From the NCBI RefSeq assembly GCF_020329485.1, contig NZ_JAGKJI010000015.1:85883-149882 (forward strand): DNA of 64,000 bases. The letters are read 5' to 3'. Positions 16,426 to 25,047 of this stretch are shown piece by piece (within the stretch, counting starts at the first letter, position 1; every line of letters begins with the position of its first letter). A program made the translations under genes and the position numbers. The stretch comes from Bradyrhizobium cenepequi. Its GTDB lineage: Bacteria > Pseudomonadota > Alphaproteobacteria > Rhizobiales > Xanthobacteraceae. The notes beneath the pieces were generated by a model. The model did no database searches. It had not been told where the DNA came from and saw only the letters and a list, made by a program, of their open reading frames with translations.

Positions 16426-19155
16426 ATGATTCCAGACGGTGCCTCATTCAAGCTCACCTCAGTCCTGCGGGGCGGACCGATCCGCTGGCTGATCCTGGGC
16501 GGCATCCTGCTGATCGTCTCGATCGCGATCGGCGCCACTGTCATGGCCAAGAACTTCCGCGAACGCGCCTTGCGCAACGCTGAGCGCGAGCTGGAAAACA
16601 CCACGCTGCTGCTGGCGCGCCATTTCGATCAGCAATTGCAGGACTTCGAGGTCGTGCAACAGGATGTGATCCGGTTCATGCGGTTAAGCGGGATCGCTAC
16701 CACGCGCGAGAATTTCAGGCAGCGGTTGTCAGGCGAGGACATCCACCTGACGCTCAAATCCAAGATCGACGCGCTCTCCTATGTCGGCGGCATTAACGTG
16801 TTCGACGCTGACGGCGTGCTGATCAACTCGTCTTCGAGATGGCCGGTGGCGTCCGTGAGCGTCGCCGACCGCTCCTATTTCCGGACCTTCAAGTCCGACC
16901 CGCAATCGCCCGAGCGGCTGCTCGAACCTGTCCATAGCCGGATCACCGGCGCCTGGACCGTGTTGCTCGCGCGCAAGGTGACCGGGACGAACGGCGAATT
17001 CCTGGGCGTCGTCGGTCGCGGCATCGAGCCCGCCAACTTCGAAAGATTCTTCGCGACCGTCGCGCTGGCACCGGGAGCGGCGATCTCCATGCATCACCGT
17101 GACGGCACCCTGCTCGCGCGCCATCCGCATGTCACGGAGCTGATCGGCCAGAACTTCAAGACTGGTCCCGCGGTCCAGCAGCAGGTCTTCGAGCTGGATC
17201 ACAGCACCTCGCGCCTGATCAGCCCGATCGACGGCCAGGATCGGCTGGTCGCCTCGCAGGCGCTGACCAGGTTCCCGCTCGTCATGGTCGCGACCACCAC
17301 CACTGCGGCGGCGCTGGCCGACTGGCGCGAGCAGACCACGATCCTCGTCGCCGTGACCGCCGCTTCCGTGCTCGCGATCGCCACGCTGCTGTTCTTCGTC
17401 GTGCGAAAACTGTCGCAGCAGCACCGCCTGCAGCAGCAGCGCCTGACGCTGGAAAAGCTGCGCCTCGACACCGCCGTCAATAATATGACGCAGGGCCTGC
17501 TGCTGTTCGACGCATCGCAACGGCTCGTCGTCTGCAACAAGCGCTATGTCGAGATGTATGCACTGTCAGCCGATGTGATCAAACCGGGCTGCAGTTTCCG
17601 CGACGTCATCGCCCATCGCAAGGCGACCGGATCGTTCGATGGCGATGTCGATCGCTTCGTGGCGCTGGTGCTGCGCGATATCGGGCTGCGCAACATGATG
17701 GTGATCACCACCTCCGACGGCCGCTCGATCCAGGTCGTCAACGAACCGCTCGCCGACGGCGGCTGGGTCGCGACCCATGAAGACATCACCGAGCGCCACC
17801 GCGCCGAGGAACGCATCACGCACCTCGCCCACTACGATGCGCTGACCGACTTGCCGAACCGCGCGCTGTTCCGCGAACAGCTCAAGCGCGAGCTGCCGCA
17901 CGCCACGCCGGCGAAACAGCTCGCGGTGCTCTATATCGACATCGACGAGTTCAAGGACGTCAACGACTCGCTGGGCCACATGGTCGGCGACGAGTTGCTG
18001 AAGTCGGTTGCGAAAAGCCTCACCGGCTGCGTGGGAGACGGCGACTTCGTCGCGCGACTGAGCGGCGACGAATTTGCGATCGTCCAGTTCGCCATCACCA
18101 GCGAGGCCGATGTCATCGATCTCGTCAACCGCATCCATGAGGCGATCCGCAATCCCTATGAATGCCTCGGCCATCAGGTAACCACCGATGCCAGCATCGG
18201 CATCGCGCTGTCGCCGCAACATGGCTCAGATATCGACGAGATCCTGAAGAACGCGGACCTCGCGATGTATGCGGCGAAATCCGCCGGACGCCGCACTGCG
18301 CGCTTCTTCAAGCCGGAGATGGATGCGGAAGTGCGCGCCCGCCGCGCCCTTGAGATGGATTTGCGGCAGGCGATCGCGGACGGAAGCGGGCTGGAAGTCC
18401 ATTATCAGCCCTGCCTCGACCTGCAGAACGACCGGATCACCGGCTGCGAAGCCCTGGTGCGCTGGCGCCACGCGGAACGCGGCGCGGTCTCGCCGGCCGA
18501 ATTCGTGCCGATTGCCGAGGAAACCGGCCTGATCAACGAGCTCGGCGAATGGGTGCTGACGACGGCCTGCAAGGAAGCGGCGGCCTGGCCGGACAGTTTC
18601 CGCCTCGCCGTCAACGTCTCGCCGGTCCAGTTCAAGAGCGGCACGCTGGCGCTGAAGGTCATCGCGGCGCTGGCCGCCTCGGGCCTGCCGGCAAACCGTC
18701 TCGAGCTCGAGATAACCGAGGCCGTGCTGATCCGCGACGACGACGCCGCGCTTGCGATCCTGCACCAGCTCCGCGCCATCGGGGTGCGGATCGCGCTAGA
18801 CGATTTCGGCACCGGCTATTCGTCGCTGAGCTATCTGAAGCGCTTCCCGTTCGACAAGATCAAGATCGATCGCTGCTTCATCACCGATCTCGCCGAGCCG
18901 GAAGGATCATCCGGCATCGTGCAGGCGGTGGTGAACATCGCCGCCGAGCGGCACATGACGACGACGGCCGAGGGCGTCGAGACCGTCGAACAGCAGGAGA
19001 TCCTGCGCGAGCTCGGCTGCTTGGAAATGCAGGGCTACCTGTTCAGCGCCCCCAAGCCCGCCGACGAAATCCGCGCATTGCTCCGCGCCCATCACGCAAA
19101 CCCGGCCCACGCCGCCCCCCGCAGCAAGCGCAGGCCGGTCGCACGCAGGGCCTGA
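16426..19155 (+). CDS. Membrane sensor with periplasmic Cache-like, PAS, GGDEF and EAL domains
   Basis: A 909-residue cyclic di-GMP signalling protein. Order: TM1 at about residues 18-38, a periplasmic sensor of roughly 250 residues with Cache-like phrases (VSVADRSYFRTF, GIEPANFERFF), TM2 at about 300-320 (TTILVAVTAASVLAIATLLF), a PAS-like region (NNMTQGLLLFDASQRLVVCN), then GGDEF (motif reads SGDEF in ARLSGDEFAIVQ) and EAL (CEALVRWRH, ELEITEAVLI, LDDFGTGYSSLSYLKRFPFD, TAEGVET). All usual EAL catalytic residues are visible, so phosphodiesterase activity is likely; cyclase activity is uncertain with SGDEF. The frame is open from a GTG at 16360; ATG 16426 is chosen because the membrane segment follows it directly. 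No strong ribosome site at either. Confidence 0.93.
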   Translation: MIPDGASFKLTSVLRGGPIRWLILGGILLIVSIAIGATVMAKNFRERALRNAERELENTTLLLARHFDQQLQDFEVVQQDVIRFMRLSGIATTRENFRQRLSGEDIHLTLKSKIDALSYVGGINVFDADGVLINSSSRWPVASVSVADRSYFRTFKSDPQSPERLLEPVHSRITGAWTVLLARKVTGTNGEFLGVVGRGIEPANFERFFATVALAPGAAISMHHRDGTLLARHPHVTELIGQNFKTGPAVQQQVFELDHSTSRLISPIDGQDRLVASQALTRFPLVMVATTTTAAALADWREQTTILVAVTAASVLAIATLLFFVVRKLSQQHRLQQQRLTLEKLRLDTAVNNMTQGLLLFDASQRLVVCNKRYVEMYALSADVIKPGCSFRDVIAHRKATGSFDGDVDRFVALVLRDIGLRNMMVITTSDGRSIQVVNEPLADGGWVATHEDITERHRAEERITHLAHYDALTDLPNRALFREQLKRELPHATPAKQLAVLYIDIDEFKDVNDSLGHMVGDELLKSVAKSLTGCVGDGDFVARLSGDEFAIVQFAITSEADVIDLVNRIHEAIRNPYECLGHQVTTDASIGIALSPQHGSDIDEILKNADLAMYAAKSAGRRTARFFKPEMDAEVRARRALEMDLRQAIADGSGLEVHYQPCLDLQNDRITGCEALVRWRHAERGAVSPAEFVPIAEETGLINELGEWVLTTACKEAAAWPDSFRLAVNVSPVQFKSGTLALKVIAALAASGLPANRLELEITEAVLIRDDDAALAILHQLRAIGVRIALDDFGTGYSSLSYLKRFPFDKIKIDRCFITDLAEPEGSSGIVQAVVNIAAERHMTTTAEGVETVEQQEILRELGCLEMQGYLFSAPKPADEIRALLRAHHANPAHAAPRSKRRPVARRA

Positions 19156-19170
19156 AACTGCATCCACGTC

Positions 19171-19303
19171 GCACGCTGCGCTCCCTCTCCCGCTTGCGGG
19201 AGAGGGTTGGGGTGAGGGTGCCTCCGCGATGGGACTTTCCGTGGGAAAGAGCCCTCACCCGCTGCGCTTCGCGCAGCGACCTCTCCCGCACGCGGGGCGA
19301 GGT
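19171..19303. repeat. Compound palindromic repeat between convergent genes
   Basis: Several hairpins lie in a row: CCCTCTCCCGC / GCGGGAGAGGG (19183-19206), GGTGAGGG (about 19211-19218) against CCCTCACC (19252-19259), GCTGCGC-TTC-GCGCAGC (19261-19277) and CCTCTCCCGC against the degenerate GCGGGGCGAGG to 19302. This is the CCCTCTCCCGCNNGCGGGAGAGGG repeat seen across many proteobacteria. Placed between two stop codons, it may serve as a bidirectional end structure. Confidence 0.85.
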
Positions 19304-19334
19304 GAATCAGAGCTCGCTTCTCTATCGAAGCCCC

Positions 19335-20672
19335 TCAGTTCGGAATCGTCCGCTTCGGCGCGCCCTTGGCGTCGGCATTGACGGTGACCCCGCGCAAGAG
19401 ATTGTAGGCGGCGTTCAGCGCCTTGTCGTTCTTCTCGTCGGGCGGGACATAGGATTGTGAGCCGGTCTGCTCGGTGCCTTCGGCGGCCAGGTGTCCGCGC
19501 ATCGACGCCTCGCCCTTGATCTCGGCGCGGGTCTTCAACTCGTCCGGCACATCCTGCAGGATCTCGATGTCGGGCGCGATGCCCTGCGCCTGGATCGAGC
19601 GGCCCGACGGCGTGAAGTAGCGCGCGGTGGTCAGCGCCAGCGCGCCATTGCCGGCTCCAAGCGGAATGATGGTTTGCACCGAGCCCTTGCCGAAGGTGCG
19701 GGTGCCGATCAGCGTCGCGCGCTTGTGGTCGTGCAGCGCACCCGCCACGATCTCAGAGGCAGAGGCCGAGCCACCGTTGATCAAGACCACCAGCGGCTTG
19801 CCCTTGGTCATGTCGCCGCCGCGCGCGGTGAAGCGCTGCGTTTCCTCCGGCAATCGCCCCCGGGTCGAGACCACCTCGCCACGCGCCATCAGCGAGCTCA
19901 CCACAGACACCGCCTGGTCGAGCAGGCCGCCGGGATTGTTGCGCAGGTCGATCACATAGCCGGCAAGTTTGTCCTGCGGGATCTGCTTGGCGATCTCGGT
20001 GATCGCCTTGTGCAGGCCTTCGGTGGTCTGCTCGTTGAACGAGGTGACCCTGATATAGCCGATGTTGCCACCGTCGGTGTGGAAGCGCACCGGGCGCACG
20101 CGGATGATCTCGCGGGTGATGGCAACGTCGATCGGCTTGTCGGCATCCTTGCGGATGATCTTCAATCGGGTCTGGCTGTTGGGCGCGCCTTTCATCTTGT
20201 TGACGGCCTGATCCAGCGTCATGCCCTGGATCGGCTCGTCGTCGATCTGGGTGATGATGTCGCCCGACATGATGCCGGCGCGCGAGGCCGGCGTGTCGTC
20301 GATGGGAGCCACCACCTTGATGAAACCGTCTTCCATCGTGACTTCGATACCGAGGCCGCCGAACTCGCCATGCGTGGTCTCCTGCATGTCGGTCCAGCCC
20401 TTCGCGTTCATGTAGCGAGAATGCGGATCGAGCGCCGAGATCATGCCGTTGATCGCGCCCTCGATCAGCTTGGAGTCATTGGGCTTCTCGACATAATCGG
20501 TGCGGACGCGCTCGAACACGTCGCCGAACAGATTGAGCTGAGAATAGGTGTTGTCGGAGCGGACCGCAGCTTTGGCCACCGCAATCAGATGCGCGCCCTG
20601 CGGCGCGGTGACGAGAAGGGTAAGACCAGCGCCGGTGACCGTACCGAGGAGAAAGCCAAAGTTCCTGCGCAT
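19335..20672 (-). CDS. ctpA: Carboxyl-terminal processing protease, S41 family
   Basis: A 445-residue CtpA/Prc-type serine protease, exported and probably membrane-anchored by the N-terminal hydrophobic stretch (FGFLLGTVTGAGLTLLV). An N-terminal helical region (ERVRTDYVEKPND), a PDZ domain at about residues 95-175 (GGLGIEVTMEDGFIKVVAPI, GIMSGDIITQIDD) and the S41 core follow. The catalytic serine is in NGGSASASEIVAGAL and the lysine in GTRTFGKGSVQT. An open stretch reaches 20921, but the ATG at 20672 follows GGAAGGA. It degrades or trims periplasmic proteins from their C-termini; targets are unknown. Confidence 0.93.
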   Translation of the reverse strand: MRRNFGFLLGTVTGAGLTLLVTAPQGAHLIAVAKAAVRSDNTYSQLNLFGDVFERVRTDYVEKPNDSKLIEGAINGMISALDPHSRYMNAKGWTDMQETTHGEFGGLGIEVTMEDGFIKVVAPIDDTPASRAGIMSGDIITQIDDEPIQGMTLDQAVNKMKGAPNSQTRLKIIRKDADKPIDVAITREIIRVRPVRFHTDGGNIGYIRVTSFNEQTTEGLHKAITEIAKQIPQDKLAGYVIDLRNNPGGLLDQAVSVVSSLMARGEVVSTRGRLPEETQRFTARGGDMTKGKPLVVLINGGSASASEIVAGALHDHKRATLIGTRTFGKGSVQTIIPLGAGNGALALTTARYFTPSGRSIQAQGIAPDIEILQDVPDELKTRAEIKGEASMRGHLAAEGTEQTGSQSYVPPDEKNDKALNAAYNLLRGVTVNADAKGAPKRTIPN

Positions 20673-20799
20673 TGCGTGCGATCCTTCCCGCTGTAGCAGC
20701 CACGACTGTTGATGAATCGTCGTTCTCACCCGGCAGGCGCAAACACACAATGCCTTTTTGGTCGGATCAAGGCCAATTTTACCGGAGAAATACCGTTGC

Positions 20800-21984
20800 T
20801 CACGACAACGTGCGTTGCCCGTTGCGTTGCTCTTGGAGTCCGCTCTGCCAAGTCGACGGATTTGTGCCAAAGCCGCGTTTGGCGCGGGTGCCCAGCCAAT
20901 AGCCGAACTGCGGCGGAACATTACGGAACGGTGCTTCCACGCCGAGCTTCAACGCGGCATCCATCGGCCAGTTCGGGTTGTTGAGGATCTCCCGCCCAAC
21001 CGCGATCAGATCTGCCTGTTCTTCACGCAGGATCTGTTCGGCCTGGTCACCGTGGATGATGAGCCCGACCGCCATGGTGAGAATGTCGGCGTGGCGGCGA
21101 ACATATTCCGACAGCGGCACCTGGTAATTGTATTTGATCTCCTTGCCGAGGATCGGCGCCATGTCGGTGATGCCACCGGACGAGCAATCGATGACATCGA
21201 CGCCTTTCGTCTTGAGGATTCGGGCGAGCCGCACACTCTGCTCCGGGCCCCAGCCGGCATTGTCCTCCACCGACAGCCGCACGAACAGCGGCTTGTGATG
21301 AGGCCAATAGGTGCGCACCGCTTCCGTCACCTCGATGATGAAGCGCATGCGGTTCTCCTCCGAGCCGCCATATTCGTCAGTGCGCTGGTTCGCGCGCTCG
21401 GACAAGAACTCATGCACGAGATAGCCGTGGGCGCCATGCAGTTCGAGCACGTCGAAGCCGGCCTCATTGGCGCGGCGCGCGGCTTCGCCCCAGGCCTGCA
21501 CGAGGTCCTTCACCTCGCTGCGCTCCAGCGCCCGCGGTACTGGCCAGCGCGCACTGTGCGCGATCGCGCTCGGCGCGACCGGGGTCCAATCGTCCCAGTC
21601 CTCGATGTCAGGCGTACGCTGCAGCGGCCCGTCGCCTTCCCACGGCCGCGTCGCGCGCGCCTTGCGTCCGGAATGGCCGAGCTGGATGCCGGCAAGCGCG
21701 TTCTGCTGCTTGATAAAGGTGACGAGCCGGTTGAGCGGCGCGATGAACTTGTCGTCCCAGATGCCGAGATCGCCGACCGTTCCACAGCCGCGACGCTCGA
21801 CCTTGGTCGACTCGACAACGACGAGTCCCGCGCCGCCGGCGGCGAACTTGCCTGCATTCATCAAATGCCAATCGGTCGGAAATCCCCTCACGGCCGAATA
21901 TTGATGCATCGGCGGCACCACAATCCGGTTCTTCAGCGTGATGCCGCGGATCGTCATCGGCGAGAACAGGAGCGTGTCGGACAT
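20800..21984 (-). CDS. Old Yellow Enzyme family NADH:flavin oxidoreductase (YqjM-like)
   Basis: A 394-residue TIM-barrel flavoenzyme that reduces activated alkenes. Motifs are LKNRIVVPPMHQYSA near the N-terminus, LGHSGRKA, the substrate His pair in ELHGAHGYLVHEFLS, and ERANQRTDEYGGSEENRMRF with the arginine/tyrosine typical of the YqjM group. The position that is cysteine in most YqjM-like enzymes (PPMCQYS) is histidine here (PPMHQYS), which may change flavin potential. ATG 21984 has GAGGAAAC eight bases upstream; other in-frame starts up to 22206 run into a repeat. The physiological substrate is unknown. Confidence 0.9.
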   Translation of the reverse strand: MSDTLLFSPMTIRGITLKNRIVVPPMHQYSAVRGFPTDWHLMNAGKFAAGGAGLVVVESTKVERRGCGTVGDLGIWDDKFIAPLNRLVTFIKQQNALAGIQLGHSGRKARATRPWEGDGPLQRTPDIEDWDDWTPVAPSAIAHSARWPVPRALERSEVKDLVQAWGEAARRANEAGFDVLELHGAHGYLVHEFLSERANQRTDEYGGSEENRMRFIIEVTEAVRTYWPHHKPLFVRLSVEDNAGWGPEQSVRLARILKTKGVDVIDCSSGGITDMAPILGKEIKYNYQVPLSEYVRRHADILTMAVGLIIHGDQAEQILREEQADLIAVGREILNNPNWPMDAALKLGVEAPFRNVPPQFGYWLGTRAKRGFGTNPSTWQSGLQEQRNGQRTLS

Positions 21985-22181
21985 AACTGGTTTCCTCGCA
22001 TCATTGGACATCGTTACCCGTCGTTTCGCCCGGGATCGGTCTCTTGCTGCGAACGATATACGCAGCATCAATGACGGCAAAGCCGAAATCCGGGTGGCTT
22101 CCATGCCCAATCTGCGATTGCCAAAGCGCGAGCGTCGCGCTCGTCCAGCGCGCTTACGCCTCGCTCGTTGCCAACCACCGC

Positions 22182-22260
22182 CGTCATTGCGAGCGGAGCG
22201 AAGCAATCCATGCCTCCGCGCGTGGCACTATGAATTGCTTCGCTCCGCTCGCAATGACGA
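22182..22260. repeat. GTCATTGCGAGC palindromic repeat
   Basis: GTCATTGCGAGCGGAGCGAA at 22183-22202 is mirrored by TTCGCTCCGCTCGCAATGAC ending at 22258, with about 36 bases between, giving a 20-bp perfect stem extended by GCAATCC/ATTGC. This is a well-known dispersed repeat type in many proteobacterial genomes. Confidence 0.9.
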
Positions 22261-22599
22261 TGTGGCTGATTTGGGTGCGACAGATCAACCCGACAGGCAA
22301 ATCAGCAAGAACCTGTCCAGTCCGGGCGACAAAAATATTTCTGTTTTTCCGAAATGCAAATCAGTCTATTAGTTTGCGCGTCCCACCCGATTGAGGGGCG
22401 CTTCGCGATCGTCACGAGTGTTGCGGTGGGATGCGGTGGACGCGGATTGCGCAACGGACGAGTGCGCATGGGGCGGACGGCGAAGTCGTGTGGTTCTGGC
22501 GCCCCGACGCTGGCGCTAAGTACGCGAGCAGCAAGAGCTGCCGCGGATGACGGTGGCAAGAAAGCCCGGTCACCGGGAAGAGCACGAAGTAAGCCGTAA

Positions 22600-22737
22600 A
22601 CCACTGCGCAGGGAAAGCCGGTGTTGCTCCGGTTGACCTGTGGTCCTACCCCCGTGCTTTTTGTTGCACGGGGCCCACGGGTGCAACCGGCACCCGGCTT
22701 TCCCTGCGCCCTCTGTTCAATAAGAGGGTGGAAACTG
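22600..22737. repeat. Long structured repeat with nested hairpins
   Basis: Outer arms TGCGCAGGGAAAGCCG (22605-22620) and CGGCTTTCCCTGCGC (22695-22709) enclose an inner hairpin CCCCGTGC-TTTTTGTT-GCACGGGG (22650-22673); a third small hairpin CCCTCTgttcaataAGAGGG follows (22709-22728). From memory, closely similar elements recur in Bradyrhizobium chromosomes. The multi-stem fold would suit a structured RNA or a non-autonomous mobile palindrome; nothing proves transcription. Confidence 0.75.
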
Positions 22738-22820
22738 AAGCAAAGCTCGGGCGCCAAGCGCCGCGAGAATGCGGACTCACATCTCCTCCGCCGTTTGAAA
22801 TTTGAATCCGCTCTCTCCCC

Positions 22821-22976
22821 GCGTCGTCCCGGCCTTGCGTGCCGCGGCGAAGCCACTTGGCGTAGCCGGGAGCCGGGACCCATAACCACAGGCCTACGCG
22901 ATGTGGCCCGCTGCAACCGCTTGCTCGCGCCACAACACCTCCCTGTGGTTATGGGTCCCCGCCTTCGCGGGACGAC
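22821..22976. repeat. Inverted repeat CGTCGTCCCGGCC ... GGGACGACAG
   Basis: GTCGTCCCG near 22823 and CGGGACGAC near 22967 form outer arms; GGGACCCATAACCACAGG (about 22874-22891) and CCTGTGGTTATGGGTCCC (about 22942-22959) form an 18-bp perfect inner pair. The centre carries about 50 unrelated bases. It looks like another dispersed chromosomal palindrome. Confidence 0.85.
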
Positions 22977-22980
22977 AGTC

Positions 22981-23066
22981 GTAGGATGGGTAGAGCGCAG
23001 CGAAACCCATCATTCGCGCGGCTCGCTCCAAAGCAGATGGGTTTCGCTGCGCGCTACCCATCCTAC
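22981..23066. repeat. Inverted repeat GTAGGATGGGTAGAGCGCAGCGAAACCCATC
   Basis: GTAGGATGGGTAGAGCGCAG at 22981 onward continues GAAACCCATC; the other arm GATGGGTTTCGCTGCGCGCT then ACCCATCCTAC ends at 23066. The arms are about 30 bp and nearly perfect. It resembles the widespread GTAGGGTGGGCAAAG / GTAGGATGGGT repeat group of proteobacteria. Confidence 0.88.
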
Positions 23067-23119
23067 CCGTAAACGAAGACATTGCCGCCTTCTCGAGATT
23101 TTCGTACACCACCGTCGCC

Positions 23120-23749
23120 ATGAACCAACCGTCTCTCTCCCCTGGCTCTGCCGACGTTCTCTTGTTCGACCTCGGCCGTGTCGTGCTCGATATCGATTTC
23201 GGCAAGGTGATGACCACCTGGGCCGGCCATGCCGGCTGCGAGCCTGCCGAGCTCGCCACCCGCTTTGTCATGGACGAGAGTTTCAGGCATCACGAGGTCG
23301 GTAAGATCGATGACGCCGCCTTCTTCGCAAGCCTGCGGCGGTCGCTCGGCATCAGCATCTCCGACGCCCAGTTCCTGGAAGGCTGGAACGCGATCTTCGC
23401 CGGCGAGATACCGGGAATCGCCGAGCACCTCGCACGCGCCAAAACGCGGCTGCCGCTCTACGCTTTCTCGAACACCAATCCGCCTCATATCGAGCATTTC
23501 TCGACAGCCTATTCGGACGTGCTCGGCCACTTTCGGCAGATTTTCTTCTCATCGACGATCGGGCTTCGGAAACCTGACGCGGAAGCCTATGATTACGTCG
23601 TGAAGGCGATCGGGGCGCCGGCTTCGCGCATCGTGTTCTTCGACGATTCCGCCGAGAACATCCGCGGCGCACGGGTGGCAGGCCTTAACGCCATTCACGT
23701 CACATCTGCAGATGATGTGACGAACGCGCTTCTCGCGCTTGGAATTTAG
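23120..23749 (+). CDS. HAD-superfamily phosphatase, YihX-like
   Basis: A 209-residue HAD hydrolase. Motif I is LLFDLGRVVLDIDF (nucleophile Asp, in the DLGxV form used by YihX), motif II is LYAFSNTNPPH, motif III lysine is in IGLRKPDAEAYDYV, and motif IV is IVFFDDSAENIRGA. The cap domain is the small helical type. The closest described relative I recall is YihX, an alpha-D-glucose-1-phosphate phosphatase, but substrate is not certain. Its stop codon touches the ribosome site of moeA, so they are likely co-translated. The ribosome site for this gene itself is weak. Confidence 0.88.
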   Translation: MNQPSLSPGSADVLLFDLGRVVLDIDFGKVMTTWAGHAGCEPAELATRFVMDESFRHHEVGKIDDAAFFASLRRSLGISISDAQFLEGWNAIFAGEIPGIAEHLARAKTRLPLYAFSNTNPPHIEHFSTAYSDVLGHFRQIFFSSTIGLRKPDAEAYDYVVKAIGAPASRIVFFDDSAENIRGARVAGLNAIHVTSADDVTNALLALGI

Positions 23750-23758
23750 GAGTTGCCC

Positions 23759-24970
23759 GTGGCTCTGATGCCGGTCGCCGATGCGCTCGCCGCGGTCCTC
23801 GCCGGCGCGGAACCTTTGCCGGAAGAGATGGTCGCGCTCGATGCCGCCTATCACCGCACGCTCGCGCATGATGTCGCGGCAAAACGCACCCAGCCGCCGC
23901 AGGCGATGTCGGCGATGGATGGCTATGCGGTGCGATCAGCCGATGCCGCCGATCTCAGCGCGCGGCTGAAGGTGATCGGCGAAGTCGCCGCGGGCCGGCC
24001 GTTCGATCGGGAACTTGGTCCGCACGAAGCCGCGCGGATCTTCACCGGCGGCGTCATTCCCGCTGGCGCCGATGCCGTCGTGATCCAGGAAGACACCAGG
24101 GTTGATGGCGATCACATCACCATCACCGAGGCTGCCATCGCCGGGCGGCATATCCGGCCGGCCGGGATCGATTTCCGCGAGGGCGACGTGCTGCTCAGGC
24201 ACGGAAGCCGGCTGACCGACCGCGCACTGTCGCTGGCGGCGTCGATGAACTATCCGGAACTTCCCGTGCGGCGCCGGCCCAAGGTGGCCGTGCTCGCGAC
24301 GGGCGACGAACTGGTGATGCCGGGCTCCTCTCCGGGCCCGGGGCAGATCGTCTATTCCAACGGCTATGCGCTGCGGGCGCTGGCGCGCGCCGAAGGCGCC
24401 GAGACGATCGACCTGGGGGTCGCCGCCGACACGGTTGCCGCGACCACCGAAGGCATCCGCCGCGCGCATGCCGCGGGCACCGACATCCTCGTCACGACCG
24501 GCGGCGCATCGGTGGGCGACCATGACCTCGTGAAACCCTCGCTCGAGGCCGAGGGCGTCACCATGGCGTTCTGGAAGATCGCGATGCGGCCGGGCAAGCC
24601 GATGATGCATGGCCGGCACGGCGCGATGCGGGTGATCGGCCTGCCCGGCAATCCGGTGTCGTCCTATGTCTGCGCCTACCTGTTCCTGGTGCCGTTGATT
24701 CGGGCCCTGCTCGGCCGCTCGACGATCCATCACGTCAGGGAAAGCGCCCTGCTCGGCCGCGATCTCGCGGCCAATGATCAGCGCGAAGATTATCTTCGTG
24801 CGCTGCTCGAAGAGCGTGACGACGGCACGCTGATCGCAACGCCGGTCACCCGGCAGGACAGTTCGCTGCTTGGGAATCTCACTGCGGCGCAGGCACTTGT
24901 GATGCGTCCGCCGTTCGCGCCGGCAGCGCCGAAGGGCACGCCGTGCGACATCCTCCGATTGCCTGAATGA
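23759..24970 (+). CDS. moeA: Molybdopterin molybdenumtransferase
   Basis: A 403-residue MoeA inserting molybdate into adenylylated molybdopterin. Motifs: QAMSAMDGYAVRSAD, IFTGGVIPAGADAVVIQEDT, VAVLATGDELV, TGGASVGDHDLVK, MRPGKPMMHG and GLPGNPVSSYVC. The frame also allows TTG at 23753 and ATG at 23768; GTG 23759 is preferred because TAGGAG ends six bases before it. It precedes lexA as in relatives. MoaC, its usual upstream neighbour, is at 15348. Confidence 0.95.
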   Translation: MALMPVADALAAVLAGAEPLPEEMVALDAAYHRTLAHDVAAKRTQPPQAMSAMDGYAVRSADAADLSARLKVIGEVAAGRPFDRELGPHEAARIFTGGVIPAGADAVVIQEDTRVDGDHITITEAAIAGRHIRPAGIDFREGDVLLRHGSRLTDRALSLAASMNYPELPVRRRPKVAVLATGDELVMPGSSPGPGQIVYSNGYALRALARAEGAETIDLGVAADTVAATTEGIRRAHAAGTDILVTTGGASVGDHDLVKPSLEAEGVTMAFWKIAMRPGKPMMHGRHGAMRVIGLPGNPVSSYVCAYLFLVPLIRALLGRSTIHHVRESALLGRDLAANDQREDYLRALLEERDDGTLIATPVTRQDSSLLGNLTAAQALVMRPPFAPAAPKGTPCDILRLPE

Positions 24971-25032
24971 AGCCGCGACCAGCACCTATTTGGCCATTTC
25001 TGATCGCGTTCACCGGAAATTAAGTGGTTGCA

Positions 25033-25047
25033 GAACACATATCGAAC
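25033..25047 (+). promoter_or_regulatory. SOS box (LexA operator) of lexA
   Basis: GAACACATATCGAAC fits the alphaproteobacterial SOS consensus GAAC-N7-GAAC exactly. A weaker second element, GTTC-N7-GTTT, is at 25059-25073. Both lie 100-140 bases before the lexA start, as expected for autoregulation. Confidence 0.9.

Larger units (their letters stand above)
21985..23119. other. 1.1 kb non-coding stretch packed with repeats
   Basis: No gene is supported here. Open frames that cross it (for example 22302-22916 on the minus strand) are made of repeat sequence and have no ribosome site or recognisable domain. Four separate inverted-repeat elements are listed individually (22182, 22600, 22821, 22981). 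The first 200 bases presumably contain the promoter of the flavin oxidoreductase and the last 50 that of the HAD gene. Confidence 0.7.

Noticed and set aside
20758..22074. A long plus-strand frame opposite the flavin oxidoreductase
   Set aside because: Shadow of the minus-strand gene, which has clear catalytic motifs.
22302..22916. A 204-codon minus-strand frame in the repeat gap
   Set aside because: Composed largely of palindromic repeats; no ribosome site and biased composition.
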